A stretch of 64,000 nucleotides of DNA from CAJQQY01 sp964564545 (GCA_964564545.1 CAZMBP010000147.1:76766-140765); one strand, 5' to 3'. Shown: positions 8,881 to 18,468, counted from the first letter of the stretch. A program made the numbers and translations. The notes: generated from the sequence alone by a model not told the origin.

Positions 8881-9609
8881 ATGAAGGAACTGATTACTTT
8901 TGCACTTTCTTTAAACAAAGTAAACGGATTGAACGACAACCTAATGAAAGATCAAGATAGAGACATTAGTTTTCCAAGTATGTGGGCAATTCATTTTTCC
9001 AGTACTCGCTTTTGCTTATTGACTGGTTTTTGCCTAGCCTTTTTGATTTTCTGTATTAAATATATTACAGAATCATTAGCAATTATTGATTTACAAAGTG
9101 GTACACTTCTGTATGATCCAATTCATGAGCTATTGCCAAAAGCTATCGATTGGTCTAATATTATCTTTTTTCTAACCTATTCAAGCGTTTTTATTGTATT
9201 GATAGATGTAGTTATGAAATCACCCATCCAAGTATTACGACTAGGTTTTGCGATTGGGTTAATGAAATTATTAAGATCCTATTCCATGTTTTTGATTCCA
9301 TTAGAGCCTCCAGTAGGAATTGTGGCTTTACAAGATCCTTTGGTAAGTTTTATAACACCCAATCATGTAGTAGCATTAAGAGATCTTTTCTTTTCAGGTC
9401 ATTGTGCAACAATGATGATATTATTACTGGTTGCAGTAAGTCCTTTGGTGAAGCAATGGATGCGTGTTATTATAGTAATCGTTCCGCTTTTGATTTTGCA
9501 ACAAAGAGTTCATTATACTGTTGATGTTTTAGCTGGACTCGCAGTCGGTGCAGGTGTATATTGGCTAGTGAAAAACTTAGTCACATTCAAACCCAATTAC
9601 CTAGCTTAA
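8881..9609 (+). CDS. PAP2_C / sphingomyelin-synthase-like membrane phosphotransferase
   Basis: A 242-aa polytopic membrane protein with about six hydrophobic segments. FFSGHCATMM and RVHYTVDVLAGLAVG supply the two-histidine and Asp signature of the PAP2_C branch, which includes sphingomyelin and related head-group transferases. It is the first gene of the inositol-lipid operon, with 26 bp to the next start. It may transfer a phospho-head group to ceramide or dephosphorylate a lipid phosphate; these cannot be separated from the sequence. ATG 8881 is used; ATG 8944 is an alternative that would still include all membrane segments. Confidence 0.78.
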   Translation: MKELITFALSLNKVNGLNDNLMKDQDRDISFPSMWAIHFSSTRFCLLTGFCLAFLIFCIKYITESLAIIDLQSGTLLYDPIHELLPKAIDWSNIIFFLTYSSVFIVLIDVVMKSPIQVLRLGFAIGLMKLLRSYSMFLIPLEPPVGIVALQDPLVSFITPNHVVALRDLFFSGHCATMMILLLVAVSPLVKQWMRVIIVIVPLLILQQRVHYTVDVLAGLAVGAGVYWLVKNLVTFKPNYLA

Positions 9610-9635
9610 AAATAAAGAATAATAACTTCCAAATT

Positions 9636-10319
9636 ATGTTAAAAAAATACGGTCAAGATTTAGTTTATAAAATGATCAATCCTTTTGTGGAATTTCTAAT
9701 TCGCTCAAAAGTGACTCCAAATGCTATAACTACAGTAGGACTAGTAATCAATGTAATTGCTATGATTATTCTAATTATTGGAGCTGAGTTTGGAGAAAGA
9801 GGAGATCATAGATATATCGGAATCGCTGGGGGCATTATTTTGTTTGCTGGTTTGTTCGATATGATTGATGGAAGATTAGCGAGAATGGGAAATATGAGTT
9901 CAAAATTCGGAGCTTTATATGATTCTGTTCTTGATCGATATAGTGAGTTAATTATGTTCTTAGGAATATGTTATTATCTCATTTCACATGATTATTTCAT
10001 GAGTTCTGTCTTTGGTTTTATTGCCATGATTGGTTCAATCATGGTAAGTTATACTCGATCAAGAGCCGAAGCATTAGGAGCAGATTGTAGTGTAGGTTGG
10101 ATGCAAAGACCTGAGAGAATTTTATTAATTAGTATTTCTGCCATCTTATGTGGTTTAGTTTCATATTTTGTTAATGTTGAAAAACAAATTTTCTTTGACA
10201 TTATTATCTTTGAGCCGATTTCTATATTCATTGGGCCGCTAATGGTTTTAGCAGTTATGTCAAATATTACTGCACTTCGAAGATTAAATCATAGCAAGCA
10301 TGAATTAATGGATAAATAA
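9636..10319 (+). CDS. CDP-alcohol phosphatidyltransferase, probable phosphatidylinositol-phosphate synthase
   Basis: A 227-aa integral membrane enzyme. The complete CDP-OH-P motif is visible: DMIDGRLAR, then eight residues, G, three residues, and DSVLD. These are the Asp residues that bind the CDP-lipid and metal. ATG 9636 (MLKKYGQDLVYK) is chosen over an in-frame TTG at 9561 that lies inside the upstream gene. The neighbour inositol-3-phosphate synthase implies that inositol phosphate is the acceptor. The expected reaction is CDP-diacylglycerol plus inositol-3-P to phosphatidylinositol phosphate. The domain is certain; the acceptor is inferred from context. Confidence 0.9.
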   Translation: MLKKYGQDLVYKMINPFVEFLIRSKVTPNAITTVGLVINVIAMIILIIGAEFGERGDHRYIGIAGGIILFAGLFDMIDGRLARMGNMSSKFGALYDSVLDRYSELIMFLGICYYLISHDYFMSSVFGFIAMIGSIMVSYTRSRAEALGADCSVGWMQRPERILLISISAILCGLVSYFVNVEKQIFFDIIIFEPISIFIGPLMVLAVMSNITALRRLNHSKHELMDK

Positions 10320-10357
10320 TAATTAAAACCAACTAACTACTCATATAAATCTAGAAA

Positions 10358-11320
10358 TTGGAAGAAGGGAACTACGTCAACATACATACAAATTCATACC
10401 ACAGATTCTCTGCAAAAAGTGCTATCCCATTTTTTATTATTGGGGTATTATACATTGCTTGGGTTCATTTTGCATTGGGAGGTATTCGGCCAGATCACCA
10501 CTTATTTATTTGGGGACTTTTAGTTTTATTCTTTTTCAATAAGACTTCAAGAAATATGGTTTTGGCTTTCGGTTTTATTCTTCTCTATTGGTTTATCTTT
10601 GATTCCATTCGATTAATACCAAATTACGAGATAAATCCTCCTTTACATATTGCTGAACCATATTTAGCAGAAAAAGCCTGGTTTGGAATTCCAACTCCTG
10701 AAGGTATTTTAACTCCCAATGAGTATTTAGATAAAAATTTCACCTACACATTTTTAGATATCTATACGGCAATTATATATCTCTCTTGGATTCCAATTCC
10801 ATTAACTTTCTCTTTTTATTTGTTCTTTTCAAAGCAAAGAGAAAAAATGGTCAATTACCTTTTTGGCTTCTTAATGGTCAGTCAAGTTGGATTAATTATT
10901 CAATTTATTTACCCAGCAGCACCTCCTTGGTATGTTGATAAATATGGTTTTAAAGAAATTTTAAACACACCTGGAAACCCTGGTAGATTAATTGAATTTG
11001 ATAAATTCTTTGGAACACATTTATTTGAAGGAATGTATAGTTTGAATGCCAATGTATTTGCAGCTATTCCTTCTTTACATTGTGCCTTTCCAATAATTTT
11101 GATTTTCTTTAGCTGGAAATATAAATTTCGAAAATGGCTAACACTAGGAATCATTTTAATGTTCAGTACTTGGTTTTCTGCAGTCTACACCTATCACCAT
11201 TATATTATTGATGTAATTTGTGGAGTAGGAACTGCATTGATCACTATTGGAATATATCAGCTCTTAATGAAAACAAAAGTCAAAACTTGGCTTGAAAAAT
11301 ATGGTAAAGCGGTCAGCTAA
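10358..11320 (+). CDS. PAP2-superfamily AUR1-like inositol phosphorylceramide synthase
   Basis: A 320-aa polytopic membrane protein. AIPSLHCAFP (His in the C-terminal half) and YTYHHYIIDVICG form the AUR1/PAP2_3 catalytic His-His-Asp set found in inositol phosphorylceramide synthases. TTG 10358 is taken as the start: no ATG occurs before the first membrane helix, and a GAAGAAGG stretch lies just after the TTG. It follows the phosphatidyltransferase gene by 38 bp. The predicted role is transfer of phosphoinositol from phosphatidylinositol to ceramide. The family is firm; the exact transfer reaction is inferred from operon content. Confidence 0.82.
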   Translation: MEEGNYVNIHTNSYHRFSAKSAIPFFIIGVLYIAWVHFALGGIRPDHHLFIWGLLVLFFFNKTSRNMVLAFGFILLYWFIFDSIRLIPNYEINPPLHIAEPYLAEKAWFGIPTPEGILTPNEYLDKNFTYTFLDIYTAIIYLSWIPIPLTFSFYLFFSKQREKMVNYLFGFLMVSQVGLIIQFIYPAAPPWYVDKYGFKEILNTPGNPGRLIEFDKFFGTHLFEGMYSLNANVFAAIPSLHCAFPIILIFFSWKYKFRKWLTLGIILMFSTWFSAVYTYHHYIIDVICGVGTALITIGIYQLLMKTKVKTWLEKYGKAVS

Positions 11321-11381
11321 AACTGTTTATTTGAAAAATAACTTAAATCCTTTTTTTTAATAAAAAGAAAAAATCAAAAAG

Positions 11382-12689
11382 ATGATTAAAGAAACAAATG
11401 GGAAATTAGGCATTTTAATGCCAGGTCTTGGAGCAGTTGCAACTACTCTTATTGCAGGTGTAATTGCAGTTCGTAAAGGACTCTCCCAGCCTATTGGTTC
11501 ATTATCTCAAATGGGTACTATTCGATTGGGAAAAAGAACAGAAAATAGAAATCCATTAATTAAAGACATGGTGCCTTTGGCTGACTTGAATGATATCGTT
11601 TTTGGAGGATGGGATTTGTATCCAGACAATGTTTATGAAGCAGCTGTAAATGCTGAAGTTTTAGATCGATATTTATTGGAACAAATCAAACCTGATTTGG
11701 AAGCAATTAAGCCTATGCCTGCTGTTTTCCAAAAAGAATATGCAAAAAGATTGACTGGCGATTATGTGAAACCGCAAACCAATAAAATGGAATTGGCGGA
11801 AGCTTTGATGGAAGATATTCGAAAATTCAAAGAAGATAACGATTGCGAAAGATTAGTAATGGTGTGGTGTGGTTCAACTGAAGTTTACATCGAAGAAGGT
11901 GCCGTTCATCAAACGATGGAAGCATTGGAGGAAGGATTACGAAATAATGATCCAGCAATTCCACCAAGTATGATTTATGCTTATGCTGCTGTAAAAATGA
12001 ATGTCCCTTATGCCAATGGAAGTCCAAACCTTTCATGCGATATTCCAGCTATAGTTGATTATGCTAAAGAGAATGGAGCACTTGTGGCTGGAAAAGATTT
12101 TAAAACAGGTCAGACTTTAATGAAAACCATTTTAGCTCCAGGTTTAAAAGCTAGAGCACTTGGAATCAAAGGTTGGTTCTCTACTAATATTTTAGGAAAC
12201 CGAGATGGTGAAGTTTTGGATCACCCAGATAATTTTAAAACTAAAGAAGTTTCTAAATTAAGTGTGTTGGAGCAAATTCTTGAACCTGAAAAGAATCCTG
12301 TTTTATACAAAGATTTATATCACAAAGTGAGAATCAATTATTATCCACCACATGGTGATAACAAAGAAGGTTGGGACAATATTGATATCACAGGTTGGTT
12401 AGGATATCCAATGCAAATCAAAATTGATTTCCTTTGCCGAGACTCTATTTTAGCTGCACCAATTGTTTTGGATTTAGCATTGTTCATGGATTTAGCACAG
12501 CGAGCTGGAATGAGTGGAATTCAAGAATGGTTGTCTTTCTACTTGAAGTCACCACAAGTTGGAAAAGGACTTTATCCTCAACATGATTTATTTAAACAAA
12601 AAGAAAAATTGCATAATACCTTGCGACATATGGCAGGTGAAGATTTAATTACGCACCTCGGCTTGGATTATTATCAAGAAGAAGCGTAA
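11382..12689 (+). CDS. ino1: Inositol-3-phosphate synthase (MIPS)
   Basis: A 435-aa NAD-dependent isomerase/cyclase making myo-inositol-3-phosphate from glucose-6-phosphate. The Rossmann segment GILMPGLGAVATTLIAG is at residues 9-25. GGWDLYPDNVYEAA, the NGSPNLSCDIPA segment, GKDFKTGQT with the conserved Lys, and GWFSTNILGNRDG follow in family order. The length suits the short prokaryotic MIPS type. Its TAA shares one base with the ATG of the PfkB kinase gene (TAATG), so the two are likely translationally coupled. It provides the head group for the lipid genes upstream. Confidence 0.95.
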   Translation: MIKETNGKLGILMPGLGAVATTLIAGVIAVRKGLSQPIGSLSQMGTIRLGKRTENRNPLIKDMVPLADLNDIVFGGWDLYPDNVYEAAVNAEVLDRYLLEQIKPDLEAIKPMPAVFQKEYAKRLTGDYVKPQTNKMELAEALMEDIRKFKEDNDCERLVMVWCGSTEVYIEEGAVHQTMEALEEGLRNNDPAIPPSMIYAYAAVKMNVPYANGSPNLSCDIPAIVDYAKENGALVAGKDFKTGQTLMKTILAPGLKARALGIKGWFSTNILGNRDGEVLDHPDNFKTKEVSKLSVLEQILEPEKNPVLYKDLYHKVRINYYPPHGDNKEGWDNIDITGWLGYPMQIKIDFLCRDSILAAPIVLDLALFMDLAQRAGMSGIQEWLSFYLKSPQVGKGLYPQHDLFKQKEKLHNTLRHMAGEDLITHLGLDYYQEEA

Positions 12690-13558
12690 TGTCTGCTATT
12701 GATTTTTTAGCAATTGGTCATGTCTGCCATGATTGGACTCCTTCGGGAAATGTCCTTGGAGGTACAACTTCATATGCCTCTTTTTTTGCTAGAAAAATGA
12801 ATTTGCAAACGGCAATTCTCACAAGTTTTGGAAGTGATTTTGAATTTCAAAATCGCTTCCAAAATATTTCTCTCCATTCTATTCCTTCTGAAAAAACTAC
12901 TTTTTTTAAAAATGTTTACGATGGAAATAATCGTCAACAGTTTTTGTTAGAAAAATCCAACAATATATTTACAAGTGACATCCCAAGTGATTTTCTAAAT
13001 CCTAAAATGGTTTTACTTGGGCCAATTGCTAATGAAATTGACTTTAATATTTTAGATCAATTTGAAAGGTCAATGATTGCTGTTTGTCCTCAAGGATGGA
13101 TGAGAAGATGGCATTCAAATGGAAAAGTAATTCATAAAATGCTTGAAGATTGGTCTGTTTTTCAAAATGCAGATATGGTTATTCTAAGTGAGGAAGACTT
13201 AAATTTCCAAAATGATTTAATTCCTAAACTAGCTGAACTATTTAAGATTTTGGTAGTAACAAAAGGAGAAAATGGAGCAGAAGTTTTTTCAAATAACAAT
13301 AAATACACGTTTCCAAGTTTTCCTGCAAAAATGATAGACCCCACAGGTGCAGGCGATATTTTTGCTACTGCTTTTTTGATTAGATATTTTGAAACAAAAG
13401 ACATTTCTCAAGCTGCTAATTTTGCAAATGCCACTGCTAGTTTTTGCATTGAGAAAAAAGGAATTGAGGGAATTGCTAGTCGAGAGGAAATTTTAAATAA
13501 GTACTACGAAGCTCCTGCTTCGAAATCGAAGCAAGAGCTTCGAGATACAAACAAATAA
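12689..13558 (+). CDS. PfkB/ribokinase-family sugar kinase, candidate inositol kinase
   Basis: The protein has 289 aa. The C-terminal ribokinase signature DPTGAGDIFATAF (catalytic Asp) is clear. The N-terminus FLAIGHVCHDWTPSGNVLGGTTSYASFFARK resembles plant and archaeal myo-inositol kinases, which begin with a G-x-x-CHD-LGG-S type motif. It is coupled to the inositol-3-phosphate synthase gene by a one-base stop/start overlap and followed 2 bp later by pgpA. This context suggests that it phosphorylates salvaged inositol to feed the same lipid pathway. That substrate is inferred; a carbohydrate kinase of other specificity is possible. The last 20 residues are hydrophilic and probably unstructured. 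Confidence 0.85.
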   Translation: MSAIDFLAIGHVCHDWTPSGNVLGGTTSYASFFARKMNLQTAILTSFGSDFEFQNRFQNISLHSIPSEKTTFFKNVYDGNNRQQFLLEKSNNIFTSDIPSDFLNPKMVLLGPIANEIDFNILDQFERSMIAVCPQGWMRRWHSNGKVIHKMLEDWSVFQNADMVILSEEDLNFQNDLIPKLAELFKILVVTKGENGAEVFSNNNKYTFPSFPAKMIDPTGAGDIFATAFLIRYFETKDISQAANFANATASFCIEKKGIEGIASREEILNKYYEAPASKSKQELRDTNK

Positions 13559-13560
13559 AA

Positions 13561-14022
13561 ATGAAATCAATTCATAAACTAAATGCTACAGTTTTAGGAG
13601 CTGGCTACTCCCCTTTTGCTCCAGGAACCATGGGTGCATTAGTTGGAATACTTATTTTGTTTTTTGTAAAATGGCAACAGCCTGACTTGCAATATTTCAC
13701 CTGGGGACTACTATTAGCAACAATCATTTTTACACTTCTAGGTGTATGGAGTACTAATGAATTAGAATCTGAATGGGGAAAAGACCCATCAAAAGTTGTC
13801 GTTGATGAGTTGATTGGGGTTTGGATTGCATTGCTATGGATTCCTGTTGAAACTCATTGGTTAATTTTAGGTTTTATATTGTTTCGATTTTTCGACATTG
13901 CTAAACCTCTGGGAATCAGAAAATTAGAAGCAATAAAAGGAGGATGGGGAGTAATGCTTGATGATGTGGGAGCTGGAATTTATGCAAATATCGTTTTGCA
14001 AATCATCGTTTATTTTTGGTAA
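13561..14022 (+). CDS. pgpA: Phosphatidylglycerophosphatase A family, probable PI-phosphate phosphatase
   Basis: A 153-aa membrane phosphatase with PFAPGTMGALVG, the acidic VVVDELIGVW, RFFDIAKPLGIRKLE and GGWGVMLDDVGAG, the usual PgpA motif series. About four membrane helices. PgpA normally removes phosphate from phosphatidylglycerol phosphate. Lying between the inositol genes, it more likely acts on phosphatidylinositol phosphate made by the CDP-alcohol transferase, though a housekeeping PG role cannot be excluded. It starts 2 bp after the kinase gene and its TAA overlaps the next ATG by one base. Confidence 0.92.
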   Translation: MKSIHKLNATVLGAGYSPFAPGTMGALVGILILFFVKWQQPDLQYFTWGLLLATIIFTLLGVWSTNELESEWGKDPSKVVVDELIGVWIALLWIPVETHWLILGFILFRFFDIAKPLGIRKLEAIKGGWGVMLDDVGAGIYANIVLQIIVYFW

Positions 14023-14459
14023 TGAAAAATAAAAACGAACCACTTGATGCCCCAATAAAAGAATCTGAATTGAAAAAAAAATCAGGTACTAAGGAATTTT
14101 TATCTGCACAAGTTGCCGCATTTATTGGAACTGCAGTTGACTTTGGAGTAGTCATTTTCTTGACTGAAATATTTGGAATCTGGTATGTAGTTTCTAATGC
14201 AATTGGAGCAACTTGCGGTGCTATTACAAATTTCTTCTTGGGTCGCAATTGGGTGTTTTTATCCAAAGAAAGAAAAATTTCTCACCAAGCTTTTCGCTAC
14301 TTTTTAGTCGCAACTGGAAGTATGATTTTAAATACTTTAGGAGTTTATATACTAACTGAATTTACTTCTTTGAATTATATTTTTTCTAAAGTGATTGTGG
14401 CTGTTTTCATTGCTTTTACTTTTAATTTTTTGTTACAAAAGCATTTTGTTTTTAAGTAA
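14022..14459 (+). CDS. GtrA-like family membrane protein
   Basis: A 145-aa protein with four predicted membrane helices: QVAAFIGTAVDFGVVIFLT, YVVSNAIGATCGAITNFFLG, YFLVATGSMILNTLGVYIL and VIVAVFIAFTFNFLL. The end motif (LLQKHFVFK) is typical of the GtrA/DPMS1-like family. Such proteins are linked to lipid-linked sugar flipping or glycosylation. ATG 14022 overlaps the pgpA stop by one base, which favours it over TTG 14016. It is the last gene of the inositol-lipid operon, and a strong terminator follows. A role in flipping or anchoring a glycosylated inositol lipid is a context inference only. Confidence 0.88.
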   Translation: MKNKNEPLDAPIKESELKKKSGTKEFLSAQVAAFIGTAVDFGVVIFLTEIFGIWYVVSNAIGATCGAITNFFLGRNWVFLSKERKISHQAFRYFLVATGSMILNTLGVYILTEFTSLNYIFSKVIVAVFIAFTFNFLLQKHFVFK

Positions 14460-14500
14460 CTTTATAATAAATACTCACAAGTTGTTGACTTAAAAAAAAA

Positions 14501-14535
14501 GGTATCGAATCCCTTGAAGGGATCCGATACCTTTT
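14501..14535. terminator. Intrinsic terminator ending the inositol-lipid operon
   Basis: The hairpin GGTATCGAATCCCTT / AAGGGATCCGATACC has one mismatch in 15 bp. It is preceded by nine A and followed by TTTT. It lies between convergent genes and can act in both directions. Confidence 0.85.
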
Positions 14536-14557
14536 CATCTTCCTGTCAATAAATAAT

Positions 14558-17500
14558 CTACAACTTTCTAATTTTAATATTCTTATACCAAACTTTATCA
14601 CTATGATCTTGTAGAGAGATGTGTCCTTTTTTGGCTAAGCCAAAATCCTCCATATCTCTAAATTTACTTTTCGCAACCATCTCTTTCCACTCCTGAGTAT
14701 GCATCTCATATTCAACTACTTTGTGGCCATTTAGCCAATGTTCCATTTTTCCGTTATTAGAAATTAATCGGATTTGATTCCATTCTCCTGCAGGTTTTAC
14801 AACAACGTATTTACATTCAATCATATCGTATAAATCTCCTGCTCGATGAGTTGGATATTTGGTATCAGGGTGGCAAGTATTATCGAGCACTTGCATTTCC
14901 GGACCTGTCAACCAAACATGATCATATTTATCATCTTCTACCACATTAAACATGATTCCACTATTTCCACATGGCCCAATTTTCCATTCCAATTTTAATT
15001 CAAAGTTTTCATATTCATTTTTGGTAATGAGATCTCCCCCATCTTTTGCAGACCAAGTTCCATCTGGATTTTGCTGAGAGTTCAAATGCATTGCTCCATC
15101 ATTAATAATCCATCCAGATCCAACTGTTTGCTTTTTAAAGTTTCTCCAACTACTTAAGTCTTTTCCATTAAATAATAATTCCCAGCCTGCTGCTTTTTCG
15201 TGCTCTGCTAATTGGTTGTCCACCATTTTCCCAAAAGTGTTTTTAGTTGTAAACCCAGTTTGGTTTTCTGGAATTGCATTCATAGTATACCATCCTTCAG
15301 TTGTCCATAGTTCATTGTTTTTCTCACTTATAAAATGATTCTTTAATTGAACATGAACTACACGATCTTCTTTCATTCCATCCAATTCTAAAAATACTTT
15401 TCTTCGATCATCAGAAACATTGACTGAAACGATTTTCAAACCCTCCTCATTTAATTTCGGGCCTCCATAATCTTTGGTTGGCAAATACATCCATTGATCA
15501 ATTTGATAATCATTTTCATCCCAACCATCACCTACTGAAAGAGGTTCAGTAAATTCAATTTCCACTCCATTTGATTTTGCTCTCACCGCTAACATCTCAA
15601 ATGTAGAAGTATTGTTATATTTTAATCGTTGCACTCCATACCACAACTTATTCGTCTGTGCCCAGTTACCAGGATTACCGATACATCCAACATAAAGAGC
15701 TCCATCAGGTCCCCAAACCATTCTGTTAACTCCACCTTCAAGTCCTTGAATAAATCGGAAAACACATCCTTGATATTCCCCATTTACTTTTTCTACAAAA
15801 ACTCTTTTTACACCTCCATGAGTTACTTCCCCATGAATCATTTGTCCTTTGTAAATCCCATCATTTAAAGCCAATGGTGTACTTGGAGAATTTCCAATTT
15901 CATCTTGTGGTAACCAAACCACAGGTTTATTTTCTTTTAAGTCCGCAGTCCCTTCAAAATCAACTGAACGCGAACCATACCATGATCCTTTTTGAACATG
16001 AACAATCTTACTAGATGGCAACCAATCACCTTGATTATCTGCAACGAAAATTTCACCATCTGTTCCTTCGCCAATTCCGTTTGGAGTCCGCAATCCATGC
16101 GCCAAAAATTCAACAGTCCCATTGTCTTTTGAAATTTTCACTACCTTCCCACGATCTGCTACTTGAGGATCTTTACTCGCACCTCCAGGCATGATTCCAG
16201 TTGCCAAAGTCGCATAGAAATATCCATCTTTGTATACTAAACCGAATGCAAACTCATGAAAGTTGGCAGACACCAACCAATCATTAGAAACTGTTTGATA
16301 TTCATCCATAATGCCATCTCCATCAAGATCTTTTAATCGAGTCAATTCTTGTTTTTGCAAAACATAAATATCTCCATCGACAACTTTCAGACCTAAAGGT
16401 TCAGCAAATCCATCAGCAATTTTAGTCGCTTTCATTTTAGATGGATCTCCTCCTTGCGCTCCTTCAATCGAATAAACTGCACCATCTGCATCCCAAGTAC
16501 TTACCAATAAATTTCCATTAGGTAAAAAATCCATCCCACCTACTTTTGGTAAAAAGTCATCTGGCCTAGCTTGACTTAAATCGTAACTAGGATGAACATC
16601 TGTCAATGAAAATCCATCTCCAGGAATTCTCAAACCATCAACCAATGGAAGTTTATAATCTTTAAATTTATTTTGCATGGTTTTATCATGCATCATTGAA
16701 CTGATATCCATATTCATAAATCCATCTTGGGTTGCTGACTTCCATTGCAAAATCACACTTTTTCCTCCATACCCTTGGAAAAACTCAAGGTGTAACTTAT
16801 GTGCTCCTTTTTTCAAACCTACACTTCCATCTACTAAATCAGCTCCATGCAAACCGTCATTATCGACGATCTGTTTTCCATTAATAATCAGCTGTGAACC
16901 ATCATCACTTATCAATCTAAAAGTATAAATATCATCTTCTGGAATCATCAAATATCCATCTCCTATCAAGGCAAAGTTTTTTTCTAAGCCTTTAAAATCA
17001 GCATCTAAAAAAGTAACCTGTGGACTAACCCCAGCATATATTGGTTTCTTTTTCAAATTCAAATCAGCCAACTTCACTATATCTTTGTCATATTGTTGCA
17101 CTTGAATAATCAATCCTGGCAATAATGTTTTTCCTTCTACATTTACAGGTTCCATGTAGGTTCCAGCATTGCCTGAAGCAGCTGTATTTCCACTTCCTGT
17201 TTCACTCTCCGCTAAACCTAAAATATAATTTACCATCTGTTGAGCATCTGTATCTGTCAAATTTGGATGTGCACTCATTAGTACCTGTCCCCAATTCCCT
17301 GAACCACCATTTTGGATTTTCCCAACTAAAGTAGATACGTTCTCTGGAGTATTAGCATATCTTTTGGCAATCTCAGTATAAGATGGTCCAATTGTTTTTC
17401 TCGTAGGATTATGACACGCTTTACAATCACTCTTATCAATTAATCTTTCTCCAAGCGTCTTTTCAACCTCTTCACCTTCATCTTCACCTGGCTTCTTATT

Positions 17501-18235
17501 TGGATTTTCAATAGTTGGTTTTTTAACAAAGAAACAAGCTAAACGAGTTTTTCCCGAAGTATTCATTTCAAGCGTTCCTTCAACATCTAACGTAGTTACA
17601 GAACCAGTTTTACGGGGTGACTCATTTGTAATATTCAATGTTCCATCAGTTACCATTTTATCTTTTGAAACTATAGAACTAGCATTCGTTTTAAAAAAGA
17701 CTTTGGCTCCCGAAGGAGTATTTGATAAAGTGTAAACTCTTTCAAAACCTGGTAGTCCTGATTTTGATTCGATGTATTCTGGTTTTTCAGAAACGTTAAT
17801 TTCATTCCCATTTGCCAAAACTAAATCGTATAAAATTTCAACTTGCCCCTTAGTCTTTCGATGACCTTTATACAATATTTTTGGTGTTTCAGTTTTCCCA
17901 TCCAAACTAACCTCCCAAGGTGATTTATTTTCATTAACCATATATGCATCTCCTAAACTAACTGGTTGAGGTCCATGATAAGTATCATAAACTGCTCCCG
18001 TCAATTCAACATTTCCTTTCCATACTTTGTAAAGCGCTCCATTGTCAGCGTGGTAAGCTGCCCACAAGTTTTCATCTAATGCAAGCGTCAACATTCTTGG
18101 TTGCAAATCCAAAACCGATCTAAAAACCCATGGTTGGAATGGTCGATCCGCCTCGAAATTAGGTTCAACATCTTCTTGACAACTAAAAACAAATAGGGAA
18201 AAAAATAACAAGGAAAGCCAAAACAGTTTTTTCAT
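14558..18235 (-). CDS. Multidomain lipoprotein: cytochrome c, PA14, beta-propeller and DUF1080
   Basis: A 1225-aa protein with lipobox VFSC at about residues 16-19, so a likely outer-membrane or periplasmic lipoprotein. Domains in order: an N-terminal beta-rich region; a class I cytochrome c with CKACH near residue 270 and a likely axial Met in VLMSAHP; a PA14-like carbohydrate-binding domain (about 380-500; FRLISDDGSQLIING); an NHL/PQQ-dehydrogenase-like propeller (about 545-850; GGMDFLPNGNLLVSTW); and a C-terminal DUF1080/LamG-like domain (WELLFNGKDLSSW, GNSGIMFNV). This suggests secreted oxidative processing of a sugar polymer with electron transfer through the heme. The substrate is unknown. 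It is monocistronic and convergent with the lipid operon. Confidence 0.9.
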   Translation of the reverse strand: MKKLFWLSLLFFSLFVFSCQEDVEPNFEADRPFQPWVFRSVLDLQPRMLTLALDENLWAAYHADNGALYKVWKGNVELTGAVYDTYHGPQPVSLGDAYMVNENKSPWEVSLDGKTETPKILYKGHRKTKGQVEILYDLVLANGNEINVSEKPEYIESKSGLPGFERVYTLSNTPSGAKVFFKTNASSIVSKDKMVTDGTLNITNESPRKTGSVTTLDVEGTLEMNTSGKTRLACFFVKKPTIENPNKKPGEDEGEEVEKTLGERLIDKSDCKACHNPTRKTIGPSYTEIAKRYANTPENVSTLVGKIQNGGSGNWGQVLMSAHPNLTDTDAQQMVNYILGLAESETGSGNTAASGNAGTYMEPVNVEGKTLLPGLIIQVQQYDKDIVKLADLNLKKKPIYAGVSPQVTFLDADFKGLEKNFALIGDGYLMIPEDDIYTFRLISDDGSQLIINGKQIVDNDGLHGADLVDGSVGLKKGAHKLHLEFFQGYGGKSVILQWKSATQDGFMNMDISSMMHDKTMQNKFKDYKLPLVDGLRIPGDGFSLTDVHPSYDLSQARPDDFLPKVGGMDFLPNGNLLVSTWDADGAVYSIEGAQGGDPSKMKATKIADGFAEPLGLKVVDGDIYVLQKQELTRLKDLDGDGIMDEYQTVSNDWLVSANFHEFAFGLVYKDGYFYATLATGIMPGGASKDPQVADRGKVVKISKDNGTVEFLAHGLRTPNGIGEGTDGEIFVADNQGDWLPSSKIVHVQKGSWYGSRSVDFEGTADLKENKPVVWLPQDEIGNSPSTPLALNDGIYKGQMIHGEVTHGGVKRVFVEKVNGEYQGCVFRFIQGLEGGVNRMVWGPDGALYVGCIGNPGNWAQTNKLWYGVQRLKYNNTSTFEMLAVRAKSNGVEIEFTEPLSVGDGWDENDYQIDQWMYLPTKDYGGPKLNEEGLKIVSVNVSDDRRKVFLELDGMKEDRVVHVQLKNHFISEKNNELWTTEGWYTMNAIPENQTGFTTKNTFGKMVDNQLAEHEKAAGWELLFNGKDLSSWRNFKKQTVGSGWIINDGAMHLNSQQNPDGTWSAKDGGDLITKNEYENFELKLEWKIGPCGNSGIMFNVVEDDKYDHVWLTGPEMQVLDNTCHPDTKYPTHRAGDLYDMIECKYVVVKPAGEWNQIRLISNNGKMEHWLNGHKVVEYEMHTQEWKEMVAKSKFRDMEDFGLAKKGHISLQDHSDKVWYKNIKIRKL

Positions 18236-18468
18236 AATAGATTGATTTTTCGTTTTTATTTTGTTGAAAATTATTCATGTAAAGGAGACACTAAGATAGG
18301 TATTATGAACAAAAATCCAATCTAATCCTAATTGGGAATTAATTTCAAAACTTCATTTTTTCATATCTAGATTTACTAAACAATTAAAGTAACTGTAAAT
18401 GAAAAAATTAGGTAAAACGTAATTGATAAATGATGCTTTTTAAGAATAAACAATCTAAAAAAAAGTCA

